In this document: positions 1 through 7,554 of the stretch, piece after piece
Position numbering within the stretch: position 1 is the stretch's first letter
Layout: each line of letters opens with the position of its first letter
Assembly: GCA_016218905.1 (NCBI GenBank)
Contig: JACRCS010000072.1
Location: 1 to 13,802 of the forward strand
From: Deltaproteobacteria bacterium
GTDB lineage: Bacteria > Desulfobacterota_C > Deferrisomatia > Deferrisomatales > JACRMM01
Direction of reading: 5' to 3'
DNA length: 13,802 nt
The notes under the pieces: model-generated
The model's database searches: none
Told to the model about the DNA's origin: nothing
Seen by the model: the letters and a program-made list of their open reading frames with translations, nothing else
Position numbers and translations under genes: made by a program

Positions 1-459
1 ATCGAGCGCGGCGAGTACCCACACGCCCGCAATGTTCCCGTCCCCATCGTCTGCAACCAGTGCGACAAGCCCGCCTGCACCCGCGTCTGCCCGGTCCAGG
101 CCACCTACTCGCTGGACAACGGCATCGTCTACATCGACCCCCACCGTTGCATCGGCTGCGGCTACTGCATGGCCGCCTGCCCGTACGCGGTCCGCTTCAT
201 CAGCCCCGTCCGGAAGGTCGCGGAGAAGTGCGACTGGTGCTGGCCGCGGGTGCGCGAGGGGCACGGGCCGCCGGCGTGCGCCCAGGCCTGCCCGACGGGC
301 GTCCTGATCTTCGGAGACCTGAACGACCCGGAGAGCGAAATCTCCAAGCTCCTCGCTCGGGAATCGACCGCGGTCTTGAAGCCCGAGAGCGGCAACGAGC
401 CCCAGGTCTTCTACATCGGCCTCGACGAGGCCTATCGCCTGGTCCGGCCGGAGGAATAG
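1..459 (+). CDS. NrfC/PsrB/QrcC-type periplasmic iron-sulfur subunit, 5' truncated
   Basis: The reading frame is open from base 1 and ends with TAG at 457-459, leaving 152 visible residues; the start lies upstream. Three ferredoxin-type cysteine groups are visible, counted from the first codon: C18/C21/C26/C30, C50/C53/C56/C60 and C77/C80/C93/C97. The family normally holds four [4Fe-4S] clusters, so the first group and any export signal are probably in the missing part. In NrfD-type complexes this subunit passes electrons between the molybdopterin-family subunit and the quinone site of the membrane subunit. The stop is 4 bases before the next ATG, and the NrfD ribosome-binding site overlaps this gene's last codons, indicating translational coupling. 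Assignment as a QrcC-like subunit is inferred from the neighbours; the sequence alone would also fit PsrB, TtrB or NrfC. Confidence 0.9.
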   Translation: MERGEYPHARNVPVPIVCNQCDKPACTRVCPVQATYSLDNGIVYIDPHRCIGCGYCMAACPYAVRFISPVRKVAEKCDWCWPRVREGHGPPACAQACPTGVLIFGDLNDPESEISKLLARESTAVLKPESGNEPQVFYIGLDEAYRLVRPEE

Positions 460-463
460 GAAC

Positions 464-1360
464 ATGGAGCAGACGCTTCTCTACACGGTCCAGCACGGCG
501 AGGGCTTCGGCCTCTTCATCGCCATCTACTTCTACCTGACCGGCCTTTCGGCGGGCTCCTTTATCATCTCCACCCTCGCCTACGGCTTCGGCTTCGAGAA
601 GTACAAGCCGCTAGGGAAGGTGGGCGTCGTCATCGCGACCCTCCTCCTCGTCGTAGCGCCCATGATGCTCCTGCTGCACGCCGGAAGGCCCCTCCGCGCG
701 TGGCACCTCTTCGTCTACCTGAACGCCACGAGCCCGATCTCCTGGGGGTCGTTTCTCCTGACCATCTACCCGATCAACTGCGTCATCTACGGGTACTTCA
801 TGTTCACGGGGAACAAGAGACTCACGAAGATCTTTGGCCTCGTCGGCATCCCCCTCGCCCTCATGGTCCACGGCTACACGGGCTTCATCCTGAGCTTCGC
901 CAAGGCCCACGCCCTGTGGCGTACGAGCCTCATGCCGATCCTCTTCCTCACCTCGGCGCTCGTCTCCGGCGTCGCGATGATGATCCTCGTCACGATCATC
1001 AAGGGGAAGTTCTTCACCGAGGACGGGAAGGTCGACACGGAGATCGTCGCCGGCCTCGGCAAGATGCTCGTCTGGCTCATCGTCTTCGACCTCTTCCTCA
1101 GCCTGTCCGACCTGGGGGTCCACTACTTCGGCGAGGGCGAGTCGATGGAGACGGCGAGGCTCTTCTTCATGGGAGCGTTCATGCCGCTCTTTGTGGGCGT
1201 CGAGACCCTGATGGGCAAGGTGATCCCGCTCTTCCTCGTCTCCACGAACCGATCGAAGACCGTCGCGATCTACGGCTTCGCGTCGGTGCTGGTGATGATC
1301 GGGATCTTCACCATGCGCTGCAACGTCGTCCTGGGCGGGGAGTTCATTCCGCTAATCTAG
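464..1360 (+). CDS. nrfD: NrfD/PsrC-family membrane quinone-interacting subunit
   Basis: This 298-residue protein has about eight hydrophobic helices, near residues 16-40, 50-72, 91-114, 121-144, 155-178, 193-220, 230-258 and 265-290. The HAGRP motif after helix 2 (about residues 72-76) and a VHG motif in helix 4 are typical of NrfD/PsrC proteins. Members bind menaquinone/menaquinol and receive or give electrons through the four-cluster iron-sulfur partner, here encoded immediately upstream. The start at 464 has a GGAGGAATAGG-like ribosome-binding site overlapping the upstream stop codon. The length matches eight-helix PsrC-like proteins better than the longer, ten-helix QrcD of Desulfovibrio, so the complex is Qrc-like in composition rather than clearly orthologous. 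No charged or catalytic anomaly was seen. Confidence 0.9.
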   Translation: MEQTLLYTVQHGEGFGLFIAIYFYLTGLSAGSFIISTLAYGFGFEKYKPLGKVGVVIATLLLVVAPMMLLLHAGRPLRAWHLFVYLNATSPISWGSFLLTIYPINCVIYGYFMFTGNKRLTKIFGLVGIPLALMVHGYTGFILSFAKAHALWRTSLMPILFLTSALVSGVAMMILVTIIKGKFFTEDGKVDTEIVAGLGKMLVWLIVFDLFLSLSDLGVHYFGEGESMETARLFFMGAFMPLFVGVETLMGKVIPLFLVSTNRSKTVAIYGFASVLVMIGIFTMRCNVVLGGEFIPLI

Positions 1361-1426
1361 ATCGGTCGTCGGTGGGGGGCCGGTCTTCGGACGCGGCACC
1401 GGACCATAAGCTGGAACGAGGCCAAA

Positions 1427-3646
1427 ATGGCTGGATTGAATCGAAGGCAGTTCCTTGCGGCAGGCGCGCTGGCGACCCTCGGCACGGCGGGCATCGCCGT
1501 GGAGCGCCAGGGCAGGCTGCGCACTCCGGAGAAACCGTGGAACGCGAGCACCGGGCGGGCCATCCACAAGTTCCGCGACGGCGTGCCGACCGCGTGCACC
1601 GGGTGCGAAGCGGGGTGCGCGCTCGTGGCGTACCGGGACGGCGACCGGGTCGTCCAGCTGGGTCCGAACGCCGAAGCCGGGCCGCTGTCGGCGCTCTGCG
1701 CCAAGGCCTACGAGAACCTCGAAGCCCTCTACGACCCCGAGCGGGTCCTGAAGCCCCTGCGGCGAAAGGGCCCCCGCGGAGGAGGCGAGTGGCAGGAGAT
1801 CACCTGGGCCGAGGCCGCGACGCTCATCGCCCAGGCCGTGGCCGCGGACCCCGCCGCGGTCTATGCCGACGTGGGGCGGCCGGATCCGCTCGCGGGGCCG
1901 ATCCTGGAGGCGCTCGGAGTCAAGGCAATCATCGCAGAGGCAGCCGACCGGCAATGGTCCGCCCGGGAGGCCCAGAGGGCCGTCTACGGGGTGCCGCTGG
2001 GAAGGCCCGACTACGCGAAGGCCCGGACCATCCTGCTCCTCGGCGCGCGGCCCCTGGACGACGGTCCGGCCGTCGGCCCGGCCGGTCGGGACCTGGTGGC
2101 CGCCAAGGCGCGCGGCACGACCGTGATCTCGGTGGGCGCGTACCAGGGCGCCACGGGGAGCTTCGCCGACGAGTGGATCGCCATTCGGCCGGGAACGGAG
2201 GCCGTCGTGGCCCTCGGACTCCTGCGGGAGGTCCTCTCCGCGGGAGGGAAGGACGCCCAGGCGGTCTCCCGGTATACCCCGGAGGTGGTGGAGTCGACCG
2301 CCGGAATCCCGGTGGCCCGGTTCGTCCGCCTGGCCCGCCGGCTCGCGACCCAGGGTCCTGCCCTCGTCGTGACCGACAGCGCCGGGTCGCGCCAGGGCCA
2401 GACCCTGGAGGCGGCCGCGGCGGCCCTGAACAGCCTCGGCGGAAGCCCGGCCGCAGTCGGCGTGCAGCTCGACCGGCGGCCGGCCTTCGCTCCGGACGTG
2501 AAGCCGACGATGCCCCGGGCGGCGGCCCTCAAGGAGATCCTCGGCGAAGGCCGGCGGGCCGGGCTCTACCTCGCCTACCGGACGAATCCCGTCTACAGCG
2601 GCCCCCAGAGCGACCTCGTGCGAAAGGCCTTCGCCGACGAGGGAAAGATCGGGCTCCTCGTGGCCATGGATACGCAGCTCACCGAGACGGCGAGCGTCGC
2701 CGACCTGGTCCTGCCCGCGGCCACGGACCTCGAGCTCTGGAACCTGCTCGGCGGCTACGCCGCCGACGGGAGCGCCTACGCGGTTCTGCAGCAGCCGGTC
2801 ACCCGCAGGCTCCCGGAGCCCACCTTGCTGACCCAGCCCGGCGCACCGGTCGAGAAGCTCTTCGACGCCCAGGAGGCCGGCCCCGTGGGGCAGGCGCGAC
2901 AGCTCGGGGATGTCCTCCTCGACGTCCTGGGCAGCCTTCAGCACCCCGCTCGCGCCCGGTTCCCGTACGCGGACTCCGGCGCCTTCGTTCGCACGGCGGC
3001 CGCGCCCCTCGCCGGCGGGAAGTTCGAAGCGCTGGCGCATAAGGGCTTCGCGAGCGGACTCTCGGAGGCCGGCGGGCCGAAGCAGGGGAGCCTCCAGCTC
3101 GCCGGAAAGCTCGGCCTGGAGGCCCCTGCCGAGACCGCCCGCGAGGGGACCTCCTTCGCGCTGGTGCTGCTGCGGTACCCCGAGCTCGCCCCCGCCTACG
3201 CCAACAGCCGGTGGGGACGCGAGATCCGCTACCGCAATCCGCTCCTCATGAACGCGGCCGTCGCGCGGAAGCTCGGCCTGCGGGAGGGCGACCGGGTCCT
3301 GCTGCGGACCCAGACCGGCGAAGCCCACGCCGAGGTGCTGCCGATCCAGGGGATCCATCCGGAAGCCGTGGCGCTCGCGGAGGACTTCGGGCACTGGGCC
3401 GGAGGCGTGGCCGCGACCGCGCAGAAGAAGGAGACCGGCGACCGGCCCAAGTCCCCGCTGGTCAGCCGCAAGAACTTTCTCAGTGATCCCCTCGGTGTCG
3501 CCGTCCAGGGGACGGCCCCGGGGGAGGTCCCCTGGTGGAGCCATCACGGCGCCGGCGTCTCGACCGCCCGCCTCACGCCGCTCACCTTCGACGCGTCGGG
3601 GGCCCAGGCGTGGAAGGAGATTCGGGTCGCGGTGAGGCGCGGGTGA
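1427..3646 (+). CDS. Tat-exported molybdopterin-oxidoreductase-family subunit, QrcB-like, probably without a Mo active site
   Basis: This 739-residue protein begins with a twin-arginine signal (NRRQFL at residues 5-10, then a hydrophobic stretch), so it is exported folded to the periplasm. A [4Fe-4S] site follows: C57, C60, C64 and C91, with the family lysine at K93. Family landmarks continue with ILLLGARP, then IRPGTEA (the usual RPGT motif), NPVYSGP, and TETASVADLVLPA. There is no cysteine anywhere after C91, so the Cys or Sec that ligates Mo in PsrA/PhsA/FdhA-type enzymes is absent. The aligned stretch, about residues 173-186, contains D174 and S178 instead. QrcB of Desulfovibrio is known to be a family member lacking Mo, and the cytochrome/FeS/NrfD context fits that role of electron conduit. 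A Ser- or Asp-ligated reductase is the alternative. The start has GAGG six bases upstream. Confidence 0.85.
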   Translation: MAGLNRRQFLAAGALATLGTAGIAVERQGRLRTPEKPWNASTGRAIHKFRDGVPTACTGCEAGCALVAYRDGDRVVQLGPNAEAGPLSALCAKAYENLEALYDPERVLKPLRRKGPRGGGEWQEITWAEAATLIAQAVAADPAAVYADVGRPDPLAGPILEALGVKAIIAEAADRQWSAREAQRAVYGVPLGRPDYAKARTILLLGARPLDDGPAVGPAGRDLVAAKARGTTVISVGAYQGATGSFADEWIAIRPGTEAVVALGLLREVLSAGGKDAQAVSRYTPEVVESTAGIPVARFVRLARRLATQGPALVVTDSAGSRQGQTLEAAAAALNSLGGSPAAVGVQLDRRPAFAPDVKPTMPRAAALKEILGEGRRAGLYLAYRTNPVYSGPQSDLVRKAFADEGKIGLLVAMDTQLTETASVADLVLPAATDLELWNLLGGYAADGSAYAVLQQPVTRRLPEPTLLTQPGAPVEKLFDAQEAGPVGQARQLGDVLLDVLGSLQHPARARFPYADSGAFVRTAAAPLAGGKFEALAHKGFASGLSEAGGPKQGSLQLAGKLGLEAPAETAREGTSFALVLLRYPELAPAYANSRWGREIRYRNPLLMNAAVARKLGLREGDRVLLRTQTGEAHAEVLPIQGIHPEAVALAEDFGHWAGGVAATAQKKETGDRPKSPLVSRKNFLSDPLGVAVQGTAPGEVPWWSHHGAGVSTARLTPLTFDASGAQAWKEIRVAVRRG

Positions 3647-3701
3647 GGACGACTCGGAACGAGCACGGTCGACCCGCGCCGTTCCATACGAAGGAGCATC
3701 G

Positions 3702-4322
3702 ATGATGGGTTGGATACTCAAGCGCTTGAAGGGAATGTCGTTGGGCGGGATCCTGAGCATGCTCTTGGTGCTCGCCGCCGCCGGCGTCACGCTCTTCGTC
3801 GTCGGGGCTCGGGCCGTGAACACCTCGCCGTTCCAGTGCGCGACGTGTCACCCCGAGGTGACTGCCATGTGGAAGCGGAGCCACGGGCACCCCTCGGAGA
3901 AGGTGACGTGTCACCAGTGCCACGCCGAGCACCAGCAGGCGCCGGTGCGGCCGAACCTCGCGGCCTACGCCCGAGACGAGCTGATCCCGGAGAAGTACCT
4001 CTCGACGGACGTGCGCATCGTGTCCCGCTGCGAGGGCTGCCACGTCGAGATCCGGAAGGCCGACAAGGAGAAGAAGCAGCTCATCCGCGTCAACCATAAG
4101 CTCCACCTGGCCCCCATCGCCGATCCCAGCGGGACCACGGTGCAGCTCGGCTGCCTGTCGTGCCACCGCAACATCGCACACGACAAGCAGCAGATCGAGA
4201 CGAACCGGCCCCTCATGTCGGGCTGCTTCGCCGGCAGCTGCCACGCGAAGGACCGCAACAAGGACAACTGCCGCCGGTGCCACTACCAGCAGTTGACCGA
4301 GCCGGGTCAGCCGGTGATCTGA
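3702..4322 (+). CDS. Membrane-anchored multiheme cytochrome c (five CXXCH plus one CX4CH), QrcA/NrfH-like
   Basis: This 206-residue protein has one N-terminal hydrophobic segment (about residues 14-36) that would anchor it facing the periplasm. Five CXXCH heme motifs begin at C46, C70, C110, C151 and C190, and a CX4CH motif runs from C175 to H181, giving up to six hemes. The arrangement resembles the NapC/NrfH/cytochrome c3 group. The QrcA subunit of Desulfovibrio is a membrane-attached hexaheme cytochrome, so heme count and neighbours agree. Such a subunit would take electrons from periplasmic c-type cytochromes, hydrogenases or formate dehydrogenases and feed the complex. An AAGGAG ribosome-binding site precedes two consecutive ATG codons (3702 and 3705); the first is used here, though the second is nearly as good. 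It is the last gene before a strong hairpin and is 55 bases after the previous stop. Confidence 0.88.
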   Translation: MMGWILKRLKGMSLGGILSMLLVLAAAGVTLFVVGARAVNTSPFQCATCHPEVTAMWKRSHGHPSEKVTCHQCHAEHQQAPVRPNLAAYARDELIPEKYLSTDVRIVSRCEGCHVEIRKADKEKKQLIRVNHKLHLAPIADPSGTTVQLGCLSCHRNIAHDKQQIETNRPLMSGCFAGSCHAKDRNKDNCRRCHYQQLTEPGQPVI

Positions 4323-4366
4323 TGGGTGAGCTCCTGATTATCGGAAGCGCGCGGTAACGCAGCACG

Positions 4367-4400
4367 GATCCCCGGTCCTCGGACCGGGGATCGCTCTTTC
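4367..4400 (+). terminator. Rho-independent-type terminator after the Qrc-like operon
   Basis: A perfect 12-bp inverted repeat, GATCCCCGGTCC (4367-4378) and GGACCGGGGATC (4381-4392), is separated by only two bases, so the real loop opens to about four. A modest pyrimidine/T run, GCTCTTTC, follows. It lies 44 bases after the cytochrome stop and separates the redox module from the acyl-CoA genes. The T-tract is weak, so efficiency is uncertain. Confidence 0.75.
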
Positions 4401-4522
4401 AAGGCGACAACACTCCTGGCCGCCTAGCTCCGCAAAGAGGGCGTGTTCGTGCGATGGGAGTCGTCAGTTGTCCGTTGCCCGGGGGCCGGGGGAGCTGCGG
4501 GACTGAGCCTGTCGCCGACTGG
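4401..4522. other. Intergenic stretch without a recognisable gene
   Basis: The gap between the terminator and the tandem repeat has no credible coding sequence or RNA gene. It contains a loose 7-base repetition near 4464-4480 (GTCAGTT, GTCCGTT, GCCCGGG) and a G-rich stretch near 4480-4500. No convincing -35/-10 pair was found, although a promoter for the acyl-CoA operon would be expected in this gap. Confidence 0.5.
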
Positions 4523-4558
4523 TTACTGAGAACTCATTACTGAGAACTGATTACCGAG
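4523..4558. repeat. 14-bp tandem repeat in the leader of the acyl-CoA dehydrogenase gene
   Basis: Units are TTACTGAGAACTCA (4523-4536), TTACTGAGAACTGA (4537-4550) and the partial TTACCGAG (4551-4558). Each unit carries TGAG, and the CTCA/TGAG arms allow small hairpins. The array ends six bases before the ATG of the next gene, so it overlaps or replaces the usual ribosome-binding region. Confidence 0.8.
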
Positions 4559-4564
4559 GCGCGC

Positions 4565-5707
4565 ATGGAGTTCGAACTCAGTGAGGAGCAGAAGCTGGTC
4601 CAGGAGATGGTCCGGCGGTTCGCCGAAAAGGAGATCGCCCCGGTCGCGGACCAGACGGACCGAAGCGGTGAGTTCCCCACGGCGACCATCCGAAAGATGG
4701 CCGAGCTGGGCCTCATGAGCATGCTCGTCCCGGCCGAGGCCGGGGGAACGGGCATGGATACCGTGGAGTACAGCCTCGCGCTGATGGAGATCGGTCGCGC
4801 CTGCGCAAGCCATGCCGTGACGACCTCGGTCACGAATATGGTCTGCGAGGGGATCTATCGCTTCGGGACTCCCGAGCAGCGTGCCCGGTACATCCCCCGG
4901 ATCGCCTCCGGGGAGTACCTGGCCGGCGCCTTCGCCCTCACCGAGCCCAATGCCGGCTCCGACCCCGGCAGCCTCCGCACGACGGCGGAGCGGTGGGGCG
5001 GCGGGTACGTCCTGAACGGGACGAAGGTCTTCATCACCTCCGGCGCTCACGCTGGGGTATACATGGTCGCCGCGAGGACGGATAAGACGGCCGGCAAGCA
5101 CGGCATCAGCGTCTTCCTGGTGGAGGCGGGCACGCCCGGGCTCAAGGTCGGGCGCAAGGAAGAGAAGATGGGCCAGCGGGGCTCCGACATCACGGAGCTC
5201 CTGATCGAGGAGTGCGAGATCCCTGCCTCGAACCTCCTGGGCAGAGAGGGCGACGGGCTCAAGATCATGCTCGCGTGCCTCGACGGGGGGCGGATCGGCA
5301 TCGCCTCGAACTCCTGCGGCCTCGCCCGCGCGGCCCTGGAGGCCGCCCGCGAGTATGCGAAGGAGCGCAAACAGTTCGGCCGACCCATCGCCGAGTTCCA
5401 GGCCATCCAGTTCAAGCTCGCCGACATGGCGACCCAGCTCGACGCTGCTACGCTCCTGACGCTGCGAGCGGCCCAGAAGAAGGGCTCGGGCGGGCCGTAC
5501 ACCCAAGAGGCGAGCATGGCCAAGGTCTACTCCACGGAGATGGTGCAGCGGGTCTGCAAGGAAGCGATGCAGATCTTCGGCGGCTACGGTTACGTTAGGG
5601 AGTACCGGGTCGAGCGCTACTTGCGCGACGCCCTGGCCGTGACCCTCTACGAGGGCACGAGCGAAGTCCAGCGCATGGTGATCGCGAGAAACCTGCTGGC
5701 GGGGTGA
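4565..5707 (+). CDS. Acyl-CoA dehydrogenase, short/branched-chain type
   Basis: This 380-residue FAD flavoprotein has the normal length of the family. The first family signature, FALTEPNAGSD, is at residues 123-133. The second, around residues 336-356, contains QIFGGYGY and the following YLRDA. The catalytic base expected in short-chain acyl-CoA dehydrogenases is present as E363 in LYEGTSEVQ near the C terminus. It would introduce an alpha-beta double bond into an acyl-CoA and pass electrons to electron-transfer flavoprotein, which is not encoded in this window. The B12 mutase gene starts 51 bases later, suggesting a shared route; butyryl-CoA or isobutyryl-CoA is the likely substrate by context, but the sequence alone does not fix chain length. 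The start at 4565 is chosen because the conserved N terminus (MEFELSEEQ) begins there; the ribosome-binding site is weak. Confidence 0.93.
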   Translation: MEFELSEEQKLVQEMVRRFAEKEIAPVADQTDRSGEFPTATIRKMAELGLMSMLVPAEAGGTGMDTVEYSLALMEIGRACASHAVTTSVTNMVCEGIYRFGTPEQRARYIPRIASGEYLAGAFALTEPNAGSDPGSLRTTAERWGGGYVLNGTKVFITSGAHAGVYMVAARTDKTAGKHGISVFLVEAGTPGLKVGRKEEKMGQRGSDITELLIEECEIPASNLLGREGDGLKIMLACLDGGRIGIASNSCGLARAALEAAREYAKERKQFGRPIAEFQAIQFKLADMATQLDAATLLTLRAAQKKGSGGPYTQEASMAKVYSTEMVQRVCKEAMQIFGGYGYVREYRVERYLRDALAVTLYEGTSEVQRMVIARNLLAG

Positions 5708-5713
5708 TAATGA

Positions 5714-5748
5714 AGTCCGTGGCAGTCCGTGGTCCGTGTGATCCACAG
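5714..5748. repeat. Short GTCCGTGG repeats upstream of the mutase gene
   Basis: AGTCCGTGG occurs at 5714-5722 and 5724-5732, and a partial GTCCGTG follows at 5732-5738. A GTGGTC/GATCCAC imperfect inverted repeat around 5730-5747 could form a small hairpin just before the ribosome-binding site. The repeats fill most of the 51-base gap between the acyl-CoA dehydrogenase stop and the mutase start. Confidence 0.65.
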
Positions 5749-5758
5749 GGGTAAAGCG

Positions 5759-7423
5759 ATGGAAACCGACGACAAGCTCAAGACGATCCGAGAGGCCGCG
5801 GCCCTATACGACGCGAAGGCGAAAGATGAACCCGAGCGGGCGGAGGAGTTTCTGAGCCTCTCCGACCTCCCCATCCGGCGCCTCTACACGCCGGCCGACG
5901 ACCCGGACCTCGACTACCTGCGGGACCTCGGTTTCCCGGGGGAGTACCCCTTCACCCGGGGCGTCCAGACCACCATGTACCGGGGGCGCCTCTGGACCAT
6001 GCGCCAGTTCTCGGGTTTCGGCACGGCGGAGGAGACGAACCGACGCTACAAGTACCTCCTCGAGCACGGGCAGACGGGCCTCTCCGTCGCCTTCCACTAC
6101 CCCACGCTCAAGGGCGTCAACTCCGATCACCCCTTGGCCCGGGGGGAGGTGGGCAAGTGCGGCGTCGCCATCGACAGCCTGCTTGACATGGAGCTCCTCT
6201 TCGACGGGATCCCGCTCGGCGAGGTGACGACCTCCATGACCATCAATCACCCCGCCCCGGTGCTCCTCGCCATGTACTTGATCGTCGCGGAGAAGCAGGG
6301 CGTCCCCTGGACGCTCGTCGGCGGCACGGTCCAGAACGACCCCCTGAAGGAGTTCTTCGCGCAGAAGTCGTACATCTGGCCACCCAAGGAGAGCGTGCGG
6401 CTCCTCGTCGATACGATGGAGTTCTGCGCGCGGGAGGTCCCCAAGTGGCACCCGGTCTCCATCTCCGGCTACCACATCCGGGAAGCCGGGAGCACGGCCC
6501 AGCAGGAGCTCGCCTTCACCCTGGGCGACGGGATCGCCTACGTGCAGGCCGCCGTCGACCGGGGTCTCGCCGTGGACGACTTCGCGCCGCACCTCTCGTT
6601 CTTCTTCGATGCCCACATGGACTTCTTCGAGGAGATCGCGAAGTTCCGCGCCGCCCGGCGCCTCTGGGCGAGGATCATGAAGGAGCGCTTCGGCGCGAAG
6701 GACCCCAGGAGCCACTGGCTCCGCTTCCACACGCAGACCGCGGGCTGCAGCCTCACCGCCCAGCAGCCCCTCAACAACACCATCCGGACGGCGTTCGAGG
6801 CGCTCTCGGCCGTCCTCGGCGGGACCCAGAGCCTCCACACGAACTCCTACGACGAGGCGGAGGCGCTGCCCACGGAGGAGGCCGTAACGGTCGCGCTGCG
6901 CACCCAGCAGATCATCGCCCACGAGACAGGGGTCGCCAACACGATCGATCCCCTCGCCGGATCCTATTTCGTCGAGGTGCTCACGGACGAGATGGAACGG
7001 GCGGCCGAGGCCTACCTCCGGAAGATCGACGACCTGGGCGGGATGATTGCCGCCGTCGAGGCCGGGTACCCCCAGACCGAGATCATCCGGGCGTCGATGG
7101 AGTACCAGAAGCAGGTCGAGAGGGGAGAGAAGATCGTCGTCGGCGTCAACCGGTTCACCATGGAGGAGCCTCGCGGGCTCGAGCTCCTCAAGATCGACGA
7201 GAGCGTCGAACGGGCCCAGATCGCCCGCATCGAGGAGACGAAGAGGAACCGGGACAACGCGGCGGTGGAGCGGGCCCTGAAGCACGTGCGGGAGGCGGCC
7301 CGTTCCGGCGAGAACCTCCTGCCGCCGATCCTCGAGGCCGTGCGCGAGTATGCCCTCCTCGGCGAAGTCTGCGGCGCGATCGTGGACGTCTTCGGGGCGT
7401 ATGTAGATCCTGCTGTTTTCTAG
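5759..7423 (+). CDS. icmA: Coenzyme-B12 acyl-CoA mutase large subunit, isobutyryl-CoA mutase-like
   Basis: This 554-residue protein is the substrate-binding TIM-barrel subunit of a two-part mutase; the B12 domain is encoded separately downstream. Family landmarks are the TMY...RQF block, GTAEETN, LSVAF, the SISGYH block with active-site H239, and [10 protein letters not shown]. Two selectivity positions were compared with remembered methylmalonyl-CoA mutase residues: Tyr89 aligns with F84 (in RQFSGF) and Arg207 aligns with Q202 (in [14 protein letters not shown]). Phe and Gln are the isobutyryl-CoA mutase pair, whereas Arg binds the methylmalonyl carboxylate. The expected reaction is reversible isobutyryl-CoA/butyryl-CoA rearrangement. 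Automatic pipelines will probably call it methylmalonyl-CoA mutase. ATG 5759 is preferred, with AGGGG upstream, over an in-frame GTG at 5729 lying inside the repeats. No epimerase gene is nearby, as expected for this activity. Confidence 0.85.
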   Translation: METDDKLKTIREAAALYDAKAKDEPERAEEFLSLSDLPIRRLYTPADDPDLDYLRDLGFPGEYPFTRGVQTTMYRGRLWTMRQFSGFGTAEETNRRYKYLLEHGQTGLSVAFHYPTLKGVNSDHPLARGEVGKCGVAIDSLLDMELLFDGIPLGEVTTSMTINHPAPVLLAMYLIVAEKQGVPWTLVGGTVQNDPLKEFFAQKSYIWPPKESVRLLVDTMEFCAREVPKWHPVSISGYHIREAGSTAQQELAFTLGDGIAYVQAAVDRGLAVDDFAPHLSFFFDAHMDFFEEIAKFRAARRLWARIMKERFGAKDPRSHWLRFHTQTAGCSLTAQQPLNNTIRTAFEALSAVLGGTQSLHTNSYDEAEALPTEEAVTVALRTQQIIAHETGVANTIDPLAGSYFVEVLTDEMERAAEAYLRKIDDLGGMIAAVEAGYPQTEIIRASMEYQKQVERGEKIVVGVNRFTMEEPRGLELLKIDESVERAQIARIEETKRNRDNAAVERALKHVREAARSGENLLPPILEAVREYALLGEVCGAIVDVFGAYVDPAVF

Positions 7424-7540
7424 GCGTTAGCGGTTAGCTGTTAGGAGTTCCCCGGGATCTTGCTCCTAAGGTAACCGCTAATCGCTAAGAGCCGCGACCA
7501 GGTCTTCCTCCTAAGAGCTAACCGCTAATGGCTAACGGCT
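7424..7540. repeat. Three-arm inverted/direct repeat between the mutase subunit genes
   Basis: Arm 1 (7427-7447, TTAGCGGTTAGCTGTTAGGAG) begins at the mutase stop. It is inverted relative to arm 3 (7508-7528, CTCCTAAGAGCTAACCGC and following), with 20 of 21 positions complementary, and relative to arm 2 (7463-7486), which is less exact. Arms 2 and 3 are direct repeats of each other, and a further GCTAAC-type unit follows to 7540. Arm 1 could therefore pair with either arm 2 or arm 3. The array fills most of the 131-base gap and stops just before the ribosome-binding site of the small-subunit gene. Confidence 0.8.
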
Positions 7541-7554
7541 GCGAGGGACGAGCC

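Noticed and set aside
700..3042. A 780-residue plus-strand open frame overlapping the NrfD and molybdopterin-family genes
   Set aside because: Low-complexity Arg/Pro/Gly/His-rich translation in the wrong frame of two convincing genes.
1352..3823. An 823-residue open frame on the minus strand over the molybdopterin-family gene
   Set aside because: Same GC-driven artefact; the plus frame has a Tat signal, cysteine motif and family landmarks.
4478..4502. Possible G-quadruplex in the G-rich tract
   Set aside because: Only three good G runs are present, and such tracts are expected by chance at this base composition.
4440..4564. Promoter for the acyl-CoA dehydrogenase operon
   Set aside because: TTGTCC and TTGCCC boxes occur near 4467-4480, but no acceptable -10 box is found at the right spacing; none is reported.
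5804..7285. A 493-residue minus-strand open frame opposite the mutase
   Set aside because: No motifs; the mutase on the plus strand is well supported along its full length.
7528..7554. Upstream ATG for the B12-binding subunit
   Set aside because: It lies at the edge of the repeat array, has no ribosome-binding site and adds residues not typical of the family.
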